Assembly: GCA_046594215.1 (NCBI GenBank)
Contig: JBKJPX010000044.1
Coordinates: forward strand, 16,786 to 80,785
From: Panacagrimonas sp046594215
GTDB taxonomy: Bacteria > Pseudomonadota > Gammaproteobacteria > Nevskiales > Nevskiaceae
Direction of reading: 5' to 3'
DNA length: 64,000 nt
In this document: piece by piece, positions 34,810 through 44,900 of the stretch
Layout: each line of letters starts with the position of its first letter
Numbering within the stretch: position 1 is the first letter of the stretch
Notes under the pieces: generated by a model
The model's database searches: none
What the model was told of the DNA's origin: nothing
Seen by the model: the letters and a program-made list of their open reading frames with translations, nothing else
Made by a program: the position numbers and the translations under genes

Positions 34810-34818
34810 TTATCCACA
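34810..34818 (+). promoter_or_regulatory. Consensus DnaA box before priA
   Basis: TTATCCACA, a perfect DnaA box, ends 10 bases before the priA ATG. It is a single box, not a cluster. Confidence 0.6.
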
Positions 34819-34828
34819 CAACTGCACC

Positions 34829-36820
34829 ATGACGGAACACCGAGCCAAAGTGGCGGTACCCGCGCCGTTTTTTTTCGCGCTGGACTACCTCATTGAAGGG
34901 CAAGCCATAGCGCCCGGAACGCGTGTGCAGGTCCCGCTGGGGCGGCGTCAAGTCGTGGGCATCGTTTTGGATCTCTGCACCACGAACGACGAACTCCGCT
35001 GCCGTCCGATCACCGCAGTGCTCGGCGAAGGGGTGCCGCTACCGTCCGATCTGATGCGACTGTGTACCTGGGCAGCCGACTACTACTGCTACCCCGTCGG
35101 CGAGGTTTTCGCAGCGGCTTTGCCCGCCGGCCTGCGAAAGCTGCGCAAGGCGGGGGCGAGGCCCGCGCGAGAGGCGAAAGAAAAATCGAAGCCAGAGACC
35201 TTCGTGGCCGTCTCGGCCCGCGCCCCCACGCCGGAGCAGTCGAAAGTGCTCCGCGAACTGGCCGAACAGGGCCCGGGTTTCGCCGTGAACCTGCTCGAGG
35301 GGGTCACCGGCAGCGGCAAGACCGAGGTCTACCTGCACCGGGTGCAAGCCGCACTCGATGCCGGCGGCCAGGCCCTGGTACTGACCCCGGAGATTGGACT
35401 AACGCCGCAGTTGGTCGAGCGCTTCCGCGCGCGTTTCGGCCCCAAGGTCGGCGTCTTCCATTCCGGTCTGTCCGAGCGCGTACGCTTGCAGACTTGGCTC
35501 GCCGCGCTCGAAGGGCGCTGCTCGGTTGTGATTGGCACGCGCTCCGCGGTCTTCGTACCTCTGCCGCGGCTCGGCCTGATCGTGATCGACGAGGAGCACG
35601 ACGCCTCGCTCAAGCAGCAGGAAGGATTCCGCTACTCGGCCCGCGACGTCGCGATCGTGCGCGCCCAGAACGCGGGCATCCCGGTGATCCTCGGCTCGGC
35701 GACCCCATCGCTCGAATCCCTGCACAACGTCGAGCGGGGCCGTTACCGCCCGCTGCGACTGGACGCCAGAGCTGGGCGCGCCCAGATGCCATGCGCCCGT
35801 CTGATCGACCTGCGAGGCGCGAAACTTCAGGATGGCCTGTCCGCGGCGCTCATCGAAACGGCGACGCGCCACCTCGAGGCCGGCGGCCAAGCGCTCTTCT
35901 TCGTGAATCGGCGTGGATATTCGCCTGCACTGCTCTGCCACGATTGCGGCTGGTTGGCGCCGTGCCCGCATTGCGACGCGCGCCTCACCCTGCATCGTGC
36001 GCGGGGGCGCCTGGTCTGCCACCACTGCGGCAGCGATGCGCGGATTCCGCTGCGCTGCGGGCAGTGTGCCGGCACCGACCTGGTTCCCGTGGGGCAAGGC
36101 ACCGAGCGCGTGGAAGACGGCTTGCGCGGGCTGTATCCCGGACTGCGCGTCGAGCGCATCGACTCGGACCGAACGAGTCGTGCCGGAGAACTCGACCGCC
36201 TGCTCGCCGATATCCATTCGCGCGACATCCGCGTGCTCGTGGGCACCCAGATGCTCGCCAAGGGCCACGACTTCGATGGCCTGACCCTGGTCGGCGTGAT
36301 TGATGCAGACCAAGCGCTCTACAGTTCGGACTTTCGCGCGATGGAGCGGCTCGGCCAACTCCTCACGCAGGTGACCGGGCGCGCAGGGCGGGGGTCCATG
36401 CCCGGCGAGGTCGTCGTGCAGACGCACCAGCCCGAGCATCCGCAGCTCCAGCGCTGGCTGCGCGACGGCTATGCCGGACTCAGCCGCGAGCTGCTCGAAG
36501 AGCGACGCGTGGTCGGGTTACCGCCCTTCGCGCATCTGGCGGTATTGCGCGCCGATGCGCTGGACGCCGGCGCCGCGCTGGAATTCCTGCGGCGCGTCGC
36601 GAATCAGGTGCCGCGTACCGGAGCGATCGATACGCTCGGTCCGGTGCCGGCCACCATGGAGCGACGCGCGAACCGCATCCGCGCCCAGCTGCTGTTGCGC
36701 TCGCAAGACCGAAAAGCTTTGCGGCAAACGCTCACCGAACTGGTGCCGCGGCTCAGCGGCTTGCCGGGAGGGCGTCGAGTCCGATGGTCTGTCGACGTGG
36801 ACCCGATCGATCTCTATTGA
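34829..36820 (+). CDS. priA: Primosomal protein N' (replication restart helicase PriA)
   Basis: 663 residues. The N-terminal 3'-DNA-binding domain starts KVAVPAPFFFALDYL. Walker A is GVTGSGKTEVY and the DEEH box is IDEEHDASLKQQ. The zinc module has paired cysteines CHDCGWLAPCPHCD, CHHCG and CGQC. The helicase C-lobe includes VGTQMLAKGHDFDGLTLVG. It reloads the replisome at collapsed forks. The ATG at 34829 is chosen by the native N-terminus; no clear ribosome-binding site precedes it, and a DnaA box does. It converges on anmK with a 3-base gap. Confidence 0.96.
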   Translation: MTEHRAKVAVPAPFFFALDYLIEGQAIAPGTRVQVPLGRRQVVGIVLDLCTTNDELRCRPITAVLGEGVPLPSDLMRLCTWAADYYCYPVGEVFAAALPAGLRKLRKAGARPAREAKEKSKPETFVAVSARAPTPEQSKVLRELAEQGPGFAVNLLEGVTGSGKTEVYLHRVQAALDAGGQALVLTPEIGLTPQLVERFRARFGPKVGVFHSGLSERVRLQTWLAALEGRCSVVIGTRSAVFVPLPRLGLIVIDEEHDASLKQQEGFRYSARDVAIVRAQNAGIPVILGSATPSLESLHNVERGRYRPLRLDARAGRAQMPCARLIDLRGAKLQDGLSAALIETATRHLEAGGQALFFVNRRGYSPALLCHDCGWLAPCPHCDARLTLHRARGRLVCHHCGSDARIPLRCGQCAGTDLVPVGQGTERVEDGLRGLYPGLRVERIDSDRTSRAGELDRLLADIHSRDIRVLVGTQMLAKGHDFDGLTLVGVIDADQALYSSDFRAMERLGQLLTQVTGRAGRGSMPGEVVVQTHQPEHPQLQRWLRDGYAGLSRELLEERRVVGLPPFAHLAVLRADALDAGAALEFLRRVANQVPRTGAIDTLGPVPATMERRANRIRAQLLLRSQDRKALRQTLTELVPRLSGLPGGRRVRWSVDVDPIDLY

Positions 36821-36823
36821 GCG

Positions 36824-37936
36824 TCATTTGGGCTCATAAATTCCGCCGAGTTGGGTCGCACGACTCGCCCCGGTCACCGAGGGCAGGTTTCCGGGTTCAC
36901 CGCGCAGTCGCCGACAAGCTAGCCACGCGAACGCACTCGCCTCGATGGCCTGCGGGTCAAGGCCTCGACTCGAGGTATCAACGATCGTCACATTCGGCAA
37001 CTGCGCCCGCAGGCGCGCCATCAGGAAGCCGTTGCGCGATCCGCCACCACAGACGATCAGCCGCCGCGTGGCCGGCGCATGTGCAAGGAGGGACTCCGCG
37101 ACGGTGCGTGCCGTGAGCTCGCACAGCGTGCGCTGCACGTAGGCGGGAGCCCGCCGTCCAAGGTGAGCATCCTGCGCTGCCAGCCAGCCGAGGTTGAAGA
37201 GGCCACGCCCGGTGCTCTTCGGAATCGGTTGCGCGAAAAAGGGCTCGCGTAGACAAGCGTCCAGCAGGACCTGTTCGATCTCGCCCGACGCCGCCCAAGC
37301 GCCATCGCGATCGCAAGGTTGCTGCAGGTGCCGCTCGCTCCACTCGTCCATCAGGCAATTCGCGGGACCGCAGTCGAAGCCCCTCACCTTGTCGGCGTCG
37401 GCACCCGGCAACAGCGTGAGGTTGGCAATGCCGCCGAGGTTCAGCACCGCCCGCGGCTCGGCGGCGTCGGCGAACTGGGCGTGATGGAAGATGGGCAGCA
37501 GCGGCGCGCCCTGCCCACCCAGTGCAACGTCGGCCCGCCGGAAATCCGCGACGACAGTCAGACCCGTACGGATCGCGATTCGCGACGGATCGCCGAGTTG
37601 CAGGCTATTTCGCACCTGCACGGCATCATGGAAGACGGTCTGCCCATGGCTACCGATCGCCCTGAGGGGCTGCCCCCCGGCGCCGGAGCGCTCTATCAGG
37701 GCTAGCGCGGCATCGGCAAACGCGTCGGCCACGGCACGGTCGAGCTGGGCATAGCGCGCCAGCGAAACCGGCGTGCCTTCACGACTCAGGTCGATCAGCT
37801 CATTCCGCAAAGCGGGCGCGTAGTGGCCGGTGTGCGAGGAGAGGATCTGGACGAAGCGGCCCTCGTGGAACTCGGCGAGGACGGCATCGATGCCGTCCTG
37901 GCTAGTTCCCGACATCAGCCCGATATAGCGCTCCAC
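36824..37936 (-). CDS. anmK: Anhydro-N-acetylmuramic acid kinase
   Basis: 370 residues. It begins ERYIGLMSGTSQDGIDAVL, the AnmK phosphate-loop signature. FDCGPANCLMDEW and LIVCGGGSRNGFLMARL are also family-specific. It phosphorylates and opens 1,6-anhydroMurNAc to MurNAc-6-P during peptidoglycan recycling. The M23 peptidase gene lies 46 bases upstream on the same strand, so both probably share a transcript devoted to wall turnover. MltD (21258) produces the anhydro-sugar ends. Confidence 0.96.
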   Translation of the reverse strand: MERYIGLMSGTSQDGIDAVLAEFHEGRFVQILSSHTGHYAPALRNELIDLSREGTPVSLARYAQLDRAVADAFADAALALIERSGAGGQPLRAIGSHGQTVFHDAVQVRNSLQLGDPSRIAIRTGLTVVADFRRADVALGGQGAPLLPIFHHAQFADAAEPRAVLNLGGIANLTLLPGADADKVRGFDCGPANCLMDEWSERHLQQPCDRDGAWAASGEIEQVLLDACLREPFFAQPIPKSTGRGLFNLGWLAAQDAHLGRRAPAYVQRTLCELTARTVAESLLAHAPATRRLIVCGGGSRNGFLMARLRAQLPNVTIVDTSSRGLDPQAIEASAFAWLACRRLRGEPGNLPSVTGASRATQLGGIYEPK

Positions 37937-37982
37937 CGGCCCCTGCGACGAAAGTCCTACGGAGCGGAGGAACGCGCTGGAC

Positions 37983-39347
37983 TCAAGGCGTCGCGACCGA
38001 GATGGACGGCAGGATCGCCGACGGCGCCGACGCCACGCGCGGGGCGCGTGCGGATTCGATCTGCGCGATCAGCGGCACGATCTGCGACTGGAACTTGGCC
38101 AGCTGCACACGCGGAATCGGGTTGGCTCTCGGCATCACGATGTTGACCGGATTCTTGTAGACGCCGTTGACGTGGAATTCGTAATGCAGGTGCGGTGCGG
38201 TGGCCAGGCCCGACGCGCCGACGTAGCCAATGATCTGGCCCTGTTTCACGCGGTCGCCGGCGCGCATGCCGGCGCGGAAGCGCGACATGTGGGCATACAG
38301 CGTCTCGTACTGCTGGCCGTGCTGCAGCATCACAACGCGACCGTATCCGCCTTTGTTGCCGATGAAGGAAACCTTGCCGTCGCCCGTCGCCTTAATCGGC
38401 GTGCCGGCGCTGGCGGCGTAGTCGACGCCCTTGTGTGCGCGGATCGTGTTGAGGATCGGATGCATGCGGTGCAGATTGAACGGCGAGCTAACGCGCACCA
38501 CGTCCAGCGGCGTGCGGAAGAAGGCCTTGCGCAGCGACTGCCCGTCCGGCGTATAGAACGCGGATCGTCCCTCGCCGTCCTTGAAGCGGACCGCGCGATG
38601 AACCTTGCCCTGGTTGACGAACTCGGCCGCGAGCAGATCGCCGTCGCGCAGCTTCACGCCGTCCTTGTAAAGCTCCTCGACCACCACCGTGAAGCGGTCG
38701 CCGTCACGCAGGTCGAGTGCGAAGTCGATGTCGTAACGGAACAGTTCCGCCAGCTCCATCACCATGCGCACCGGCAGGCCGGCCTTCTGGCCAGCGATGA
38801 ACAGCGAGCTGTCGATGACGCCGCTGATGCTGCGCGTGCTGCGCGCCAGGTCCGCCGTCAACGTCGTCGCTTCGAAATGATCGCCAACGCGTTCCACGTG
38901 CAGCGTGCGCAGGTCGTCCAGTTCGTAGCGAAGTTCCAGCAGATCGTCACCGGACCTGCGGATCTCCAGCGTGTCGCCCGCCTTGATGCGCTTGAGCTGC
39001 CGGGCATCCGGACCCAGGTCAAGGATCGACATCCACTGCGCCGTATCCAAGCCTTCGGTCTCGAAGACTGTGGAAAGCGTCTCGCCGGGTTCGATGCGAA
39101 CGCTGTTCCATTCGCTGGCGTCCGGCACCGTGAGCGGGTCCGAGACCGCGCCCTGTATCGCTTGTTCGTAGGCCACGGCCTCGGCAACCGCCACGTCCTC
39201 GGAGAAGGTCGTGTTGGACAGTTCCCGTTTGGCGCTACTTTCCCTGGAGACTAGAGTCGCGAGTCCCACCACGCACACCGTGGCGGCCAAAACGATCCGT
39301 CGGGCCGATCGGGGTGACCGATCGGCTGAGCTATAATCCAGCTTCAT
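37983..39347 (-). CDS. M23 peptidoglycan DD-metalloendopeptidase (MepM-like)
   Basis: 454 residues. An N-terminal membrane anchor (RIVLAATVCVVGLATLV), a LysM-like/OapA region (VRIEPGETLSTVFETEGLDT), a linker domain, then an intact M23 domain. Zinc ligands are visible in HKGVDYAA, YAHMSRF and HLHYEF. Unlike the EnvC-like protein at the left end, all catalytic residues are kept. It should cut peptide cross-links in the periplasm so the wall can grow. It lies upstream of anmK and divergent from tyrS, an order I recall from xanthomonads and pseudomonads. Confidence 0.92.
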   Translation of the reverse strand: MKLDYSSADRSPRSARRIVLAATVCVVGLATLVSRESSAKRELSNTTFSEDVAVAEAVAYEQAIQGAVSDPLTVPDASEWNSVRIEPGETLSTVFETEGLDTAQWMSILDLGPDARQLKRIKAGDTLEIRRSGDDLLELRYELDDLRTLHVERVGDHFEATTLTADLARSTRSISGVIDSSLFIAGQKAGLPVRMVMELAELFRYDIDFALDLRDGDRFTVVVEELYKDGVKLRDGDLLAAEFVNQGKVHRAVRFKDGEGRSAFYTPDGQSLRKAFFRTPLDVVRVSSPFNLHRMHPILNTIRAHKGVDYAASAGTPIKATGDGKVSFIGNKGGYGRVVMLQHGQQYETLYAHMSRFRAGMRAGDRVKQGQIIGYVGASGLATAPHLHYEFHVNGVYKNPVNIVMPRANPIPRVQLAKFQSQIVPLIAQIESARAPRVASAPSAILPSISVATP

Positions 39348-39575
39348 CCTGTTGACTCGATTGAGACTTTCGTCCGCTGAACGGATCCAGCGGGCCTGCC
39401 CGGCGCGGTATTTTGTGACGCGGGTCGCAACTCAGGCGAAACAGGGGCGTAAAGAAACATAAATCTACAGGTCGCGCAAGGGTTTCCTTCCACTCCCTGT
39501 GCCTTTACATGAGCATTCGCCGCCAGACGGTTTCGAATTGAACCGTCAACGGAATAGCCCTCCCTCCCCTTCCCC

Positions 39576-40781
39576 ATGTCCCTCGCAGAACTCGAACGCG
39601 GTACCTCAGAGATCCTTCCTCTCGAAGAGTTTCGTTCCCGTATCAAGGACGCCGCCGAACGTGGCACCCGCCTTCGCGTCAAGGCTGGTTTCGATCCCAC
39701 TGCGCGCGACCTGCACCTGGGTCACACGGTGCTGCTGAACAAGATGCGCGCGTTCCAGGACGCCGGCCACGAGGCGGTGTTTCTGATAGGCGATTTCACC
39801 GGGATGATCGGAGACCCGACAGGCAAGAACGAGACGCGCAAACCGCTGACGCGCGCGGACGTGGAGGCCAACGCCCAGACCTACCGTGACCAGGTGTTCA
39901 AGGTGCTCGATCCCGAGCGCACCACGGTGGTGTTCAACTCCCACTGGCTCGACAAGCTGGGCACGGACGGCCTGATCCGTCTGGCCGCGCAGCAGACCGT
40001 GGCCCGCATGCTCGAGCGCGACGATTTCTCCAATCGCTACAAGGGCGGGCAGCCGATCGCGATCCACGAATTCCTGTACCCGCTGCTGCAGGGATACGAC
40101 TCGGTCGAACTGAAGGCCGACGTGGAACTCGGTGGCAATGACCAGAAGTTCAACCTGCTGATGGGTCGTCACCTCCAGCAGGCCTACGGCCAGAAACCCC
40201 AGTGCGTGCTCACGGTGCCGATCCTGGAAGGCCTTGACGGCGTCAACAAGATGAGCAAGTCCCTGAACAACTACATCGGCGTAAAGGATCCAGCGCCTCA
40301 GATGTTCGGCAAGTTGATGTCGATCTCCGACACGCTGATGTGGCGCTACTACGAACTTCTCTCTTTCAAGCCGCTGCCCGAGATCGAGCGTCTCAGGCGC
40401 AGCGTCGAAGAAGGCGTCAACCCGCGCGACATCAAGATGGAGCTGGGCGTAGAGATCGCGTCGCGCTTCCACGGCGCCGGCGCTGGCGAAGCTGCGCGCT
40501 CGGCCTTCATCGAACAGTTCTCGAAAGGCGCGCTGCCGGACGAGATCCCCGAAGTGAACGTGGCTGCTCCCGCGACTGGCCTCGCGCTCGCGCGCGTCCT
40601 CAAGGAGGCGGGACTGGTCGCCAGCAACGGTGAAGGCACGCGCATGATCGAACAGCGCGCCGTCCGCGTGGACCAGCAGCGCGTCGAGGACAAGTCGCTG
40701 GCGCTCAAGCCGGGCGCCACCTACCTGCTGCAGGTCGGATCGCGCCGCTACGCGCGCATCACGTTGGTCCTCGCGGCCTAG
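39576..40781 (+). CDS. tyrS: Tyrosine--tRNA ligase
   Basis: 401 residues. Class I motifs are DLHLGHTVLLNK (HIGH variant HLGH) and NKMSKSLNN. The middle part has QPIAIHEFLYPLLQGYDSV and the substrate loop DVELGGNDQKFNLLMGR. The C-terminus is an S4 RNA-binding domain (RAVRVDQQRVEDKSLALKPG). These match the TyrRS-2 (TyrZ-like) group common in proteobacteria. It charges tRNA-Tyr. The upstream gap (39348-39575) is shared with the divergent M23 gene; no T-box or attenuator was seen. Confidence 0.97.
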   Translation: MSLAELERGTSEILPLEEFRSRIKDAAERGTRLRVKAGFDPTARDLHLGHTVLLNKMRAFQDAGHEAVFLIGDFTGMIGDPTGKNETRKPLTRADVEANAQTYRDQVFKVLDPERTTVVFNSHWLDKLGTDGLIRLAAQQTVARMLERDDFSNRYKGGQPIAIHEFLYPLLQGYDSVELKADVELGGNDQKFNLLMGRHLQQAYGQKPQCVLTVPILEGLDGVNKMSKSLNNYIGVKDPAPQMFGKLMSISDTLMWRYYELLSFKPLPEIERLRRSVEEGVNPRDIKMELGVEIASRFHGAGAGEAARSAFIEQFSKGALPDEIPEVNVAAPATGLALARVLKEAGLVASNGEGTRMIEQRAVRVDQQRVEDKSLALKPGATYLLQVGSRRYARITLVLAA

Positions 40782-40811
40782 CGGTCACACCGTTCAGAGC
40801 TTCCGTCGCCC

Positions 40812-41474
40812 TCAGGGGTGATGGAGAAGCACGTGGATGACTTCGCCGGAGTAGTCCACGCCCTCCTGCACGAAGGGCTTGTCGCTGCAGGCCCCGGCGA
40901 TCACGAAGTTGCATCGACTGAAGCGGGCTTGTCCGCCTCGTGCGGCGGTAGCGAGCAGACGCGGCGCAGCGCTTCGAGCTGCTCTACACGATCCGAGCTG
41001 TTGCCGCCGGAGCACACGTCGGCGGGCGCATTTTCCGAGAAACTATTTCCGAAGAAGCCCGCTTCGTCCAGCGGGAACTGGGCGCGCTCCTCCGTCGAGG
41101 TGTCGAGCGATGCGACGGGCGCATTATCGGCGCGCAACGAGATCTGCAGGGTGACGCCGAAGGCGTTGATGCGCGCAAGCATGCAGGCCGACACCCAGTG
41201 CGCCTCCACGGCAGTCATCGCGCGCTCGCGCCACGCCGGCGCAAGGCCGATCCGGCCCGGGAATTCGTAGCTGGCCCTCTACGTCCGTCTCCACGATGAG
41301 GCCCTCCGGCAACGCGCACCCGATCAGGTACTCGAGACGTTCGCGAGCTTCGGGTGTCAGGGCTTCACGCTTGTTCGACAAGGCGACGCGCCGGACCGTG
41401 GCCGTGTCAGCCGTCACTCCGACATGGGCAGCGACCATCAGGCAAACGGCCGCCAGGATGTTCGCCCGGGACAT
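40812..41474 (-). pseudogene. Frameshifted gene for an exported cysteine-containing protein
   Basis: The first frame, from ATG 41474, gives a signal peptide (ANILAAVCLMVAAHVGVTA) and RERLEYLIGCALPEGL. Near 41268-41275 one extra base shifts the frame; the next frame continues smoothly as YEFPGRIGLAPAWRERAM, EAHWVSACMLARINAFGV and PLDEAGFFGNSFSENAPADV. A second shift between about 40925 and 40960 leads to RCNFVIAGACSDKPFVQEG and the stop at 40812. The joined product would be about 220 residues with six or seven mature cysteines. It resembles a family I recall from myxobacteria and some gammaproteobacteria, unverified. Two shifts suggest decay, although read errors are possible. Confidence 0.7.
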
Positions 41475-41499
41475 CGCAAAGTCGCGCCCGCAATTGCCT

Positions 41500-41766
41500 T
41501 CAGCGCGCGATGGCCTTGCGGTCCAATCCCAGCAGCGGATTCGGCGTGCTCGCGCTCTTGCCACTGGCGACGCCGTCGAGCGCGATCCGATTGGTGGCGA
41601 TACGGTTGGTCGCGAGCTTGTTCGCCGCCAGCCGGTTCGCGGACAGACCATTGGTGGCGATGCGCGCGTCCGCCGGGGTGGCCACCGGCATCAGGAGCGT
41701 GGTGGCGGCAATGGCACAGATCGCAACGACCTGGGCCGGAACCGTGGAAAGTACTCTGCGAGACAT
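41500..41766 (-). CDS. Small exported protein with period-5 N-x-L/I repeats
   Basis: 88 residues. The signal peptide (VVAICAIAATTLLMPVATPADA) is followed by six units of five residues (36-66): N-G-L, N-R-L, N-K-L, N-R-I, N-R-I, D-G-V, each separated by two small residues. A short basic tail follows. The spacing N-x-L differs from true pentapeptide repeats (A-N/D-L-x-x). GGAG lies about 10 bases before the ATG at 41766; the longer frame starting upstream lacks a signal peptide at its start. It lies between the kinase gene and the broken cysteine-protein gene on the same strand. Function unknown. Confidence 0.7.
   Translation of the reverse strand: MSRRVLSTVPAQVVAICAIAATTLLMPVATPADARIATNGLSANRLAANKLATNRIATNRIALDGVASGKSASTPNPLLGLDRKAIAR
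41569..41661 (-). repeat. Tandem 15-base coding repeats
   Basis: Six imperfect 15-base units encode the N-x-L/I repeats of the small exported protein. Units 4 and 5 are nearly identical at the protein level (ATNRI). Confidence 0.7.
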
Positions 41767-41922
41767 GACGGTCACTCCGCGGGGGAGCAGATTTTCTGCC
41801 GCTCCCATTCCCTGATGATGGGTGCGACGTGCCGCGCCTTTACAGCGGCGGAATCGACGCGACCCCAGCGGTCGACGTCCTTTCCCTATGACCCCCTTCG
41901 GTCAGGAAACGGGACACCGTCA

Positions 41923-44900
41923 TCATGGAGCCACTTCGGTATCCCCGGCCTGCAGGGCCGCCCGAATACCGCCATCCGTCTCGGCCGACACCGCGGGCTT
42001 CGTGGGTTCCGGCGCTTCGGGGGCCGTGGGTCGGACAGCCGGTGCGGGGACCGGCGCGGGTCCCGCCACGGCCTCGGCAAGGGCCTCGGGCCGATCCCCG
42101 TTCTGTCGCCCGATCAGCGCCAGCATCTTTTCGGCATCGCGGATCGAGGGCGCGTGCGGCGCGTCGTAGCGCTTGCTGGCCTCCAGCGCCCGTTGCGCCC
42201 AAATCCGCGAACTCGCGGCGTCGTCGACCCGGCGCAGGGACTCGGCGTGGATCAGCCAGAGGTAGGGGCCGGTGCGCACGTCACGCCGGCCCGCGAGGTT
42301 CTCGAAGCCGACCACCGCGTGCGTGCTCGAACGCAGCGCCGCCTCCCAGTCATGCCGCTCCTGCGCCAGCCGCGCGAGGCCACCGTAGGCCAGCACCGCC
42401 ATCTCGTTGTTGTGCCCCTTGGTCTGGACGAGGACCTCGTCGAACTGCGTCTGCGCGCCGGGCAGATCGTTGTGCGCGAGCAGGAAGCGGCCCCAGCGCT
42501 CACGCGCCACGCTCACCGAGGCCGATCCCGCGGGCTCCTTCTGCAAGCGCTCGTCGAGGCTTGCCTTGATCGCGTCGCGCGCCTTCCACCACATCCCGGC
42601 GCGATCGTAGGCATCGCCGAGGATCAGCAGGTTGCGCCGTACCTCGTACTCGACACTCGGCTTCTCGCGGTAGGTTCTGAGCGCAGCCTCGAGCAGGGGG
42701 ATCGCCAACAGCGGCCGACCTTCCGCGACGAGCCGGTCAGCGTAGAACTCGCGCGCGTACTCGTCGTAGGAATTCTCGGTCCAGTCGCGCGGGATCACCG
42801 CCATCAGCTTGTCGAACTGCGCCAGTGCGCGCTCGCGCAGGCCGTGCCGATGCAGGGTCGAGGCGTATTGCGCGGTCGGCACCCAGGCGGTGTTGTGCCT
42901 GGCGCCGTAGGTCTTCTCGATCAGCGCGGCACCGCGGTCGTACGCCTGGATCGCCTCCTCGTACTTGCCCTGGTCCTCGCGCACCTGCGCCAGGCCCGGC
43001 CAAGTCAGCTGCTGGAGCTCGCTGTCGTTGTTCTCGGGAGTCTTTTCCGCGATCGCGATTGCGCGAAGGAAATGCTGCTCGGATTTAGCCGGGCTACCGC
43101 GCATCTCGCGCCAACCGAGCGTGGTGAGCGCCTTGACGAAGCCCGGGTCGGTCGGCGCGAGCCGCTCGTACATCGCCAGCGCCTTGTCCAGCGCGCCGGG
43201 GTCGGCTTCGTCCCTGTTCTCCTTTAGAACATCGCTGCGGATGAGCCACCAGCGCGCACGGGTCACCGTATTGTCGAGACCCGCCTTGCGGATCAGCGGG
43301 TCGGCCTGGTCGAGCAGCTTGAGCGCCTGCACATATTCGTCTTCGTTGTTGGCGTGGTGCGCATCGTCCAGCAGGCCCTGGATGAAGGCTGGGTGCGAGT
43401 CGCCGTAGAGGCGTCGCACCTGCTGCAGCTGCTGCGTGACGAGCGCGCGGTAGCGCGCGTCGTCGCCCAGTTCGCGATAGATCGACGCGGTCGTGCCGAG
43501 CAACTCTATCTGCGTGGCCGGGTCATCGCGGAACTCTTCGCCGATCTTCTGCGCGTTGATATCCAACAGTTCCTTGGCCGTGATCTGTCCGCGCGGCTTG
43601 TCCTGCGCGATGCGTGGGTCGCCCGCGCGAAAGACATTCACAAGGAATTGCTTGGTCGCGGTGGCGCGCGCGGCCTCGTGCTGCGCCGCTTCCGCCGCAG
43701 CTCGCGCCTCGCGGGCCTGCCACAGTGCCGTCGCAAAGCCGACGGCTAGCGCCGCGATCGCCAGACCCGCAAAGCCAGCTGCCACATGGTTACGGCTCGC
43801 GAAGCGCTGCAGCGAATACGCGAGCGATTCGGGCCGCGCGAGCACCGGCCTGCCCTCGAGGTGGCGACGCAGATCGTCGGCCAGCTCGGCGGCGGAACGA
43901 TAGCGGCGCTCAGGCTCGCGCCGCAGCGCGAAACCGGTGATGGCGTCCAGATCGCCGCGCAGGCGCCGCGCCTCGATAGGCGCGTCCGCGAGTCCCGCCG
44001 CGATACGGCTCGGCGCCGGCGCATCGGCGCGCATCTGCCGTTCGATCAGCAGCGGCAGCGACTGCGAGCGGTGCCAGGGCCGCTCTCCCGTGAGCAGCTC
44101 GAACAGCAGCAGGCCGAGCGAGTACACGTCGGACGCCGGCGCGACCGGCTCCTGCGCGAGCTGCTCGGGCGAGGCGTAGGCCAGCGTCATCGGGGCTTGG
44201 GTGCGGGTCTCGTCGATGCCGCCATCTCGCAGAAACTTGGCCACGCCGAAGTCCAGCAGCTTGCAGCGGCCCTCGGGCGTGACCCTTACGTTGGCGGGCT
44301 TGAGGTCGCGGTGCACCAGCAGGTTGCGATGCGCGTAGGCGACCGCCTCGCAGACCTGGAGGAAAAGGTCCAGCCGCTGCGCCAGGGGCAGGTTGCGCTC
44401 GCTGCACCATTGCGTCAGCGAGGTGCCCTCGAGCCACTCCATGACCAAGTACGGCCGACCGTCACTCGCAAGGCCACCGTCGACCAATCTTGCGATGCCC
44501 GGATGGTCAAGTCGCGCGAGCACACGCCGTTCCTCGTGGAAACGCTCGATCTGGTCGACCGCCTCGCGACGGATCAGCTTGAGTGCCGCCTGTTGCACGA
44601 AGGCGCCGTCAGCGCGCTCCACGCGATAGACCTCGCCCAGACCTCCGCGACCGACCAGCGCGCCCAGTCGCCAGGCGCCGATGCGGGTGCCGGGCGAAAG
44701 CTCCGCGAGCAGCGCCTCGCGCTGAACCGACTCGGCCGCAGGACGATCGAGCAGCGCGTCGGGCACCTCGACCTGTTCGAGCAGCCGTCGCACATGCCGC
44801 TGCAGCCATTCGTCGGTGGCCGTGCGCTCGGACAGCCAGGCTTCGCGCCGCGCCGCCGGCAAGGTCATCGCTTCGTCGAACAGGGCTTCGATCCGCGACC

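Larger units (their letters stand above)
34308..34828. other. Control region between divergent glnK and priA
   Basis: No credible gene. It holds a sigma54 promoter (34391-34406) and NtrC-like sites (34458-34492) for glnK, an AT-rich patch at about 34705-34740 that may contain the priA promoter, and a DnaA box at 34810-34818. Confidence 0.6.

Noticed and set aside
34810..34818. Replication origin
   Set aside because: Only one DnaA box, no AT-rich unwinding element with box cluster, and no dnaA/dnaN/parAB nearby.
41569..41661. Pentapeptide-repeat (MfpA/Qnr-like) protein
   Set aside because: The repeat is N-x-L/I, not A-N/D-L-x-x; the residue before the hydrophobic position is Arg/Lys/Gly, so the quadrilateral helix rule is not met.
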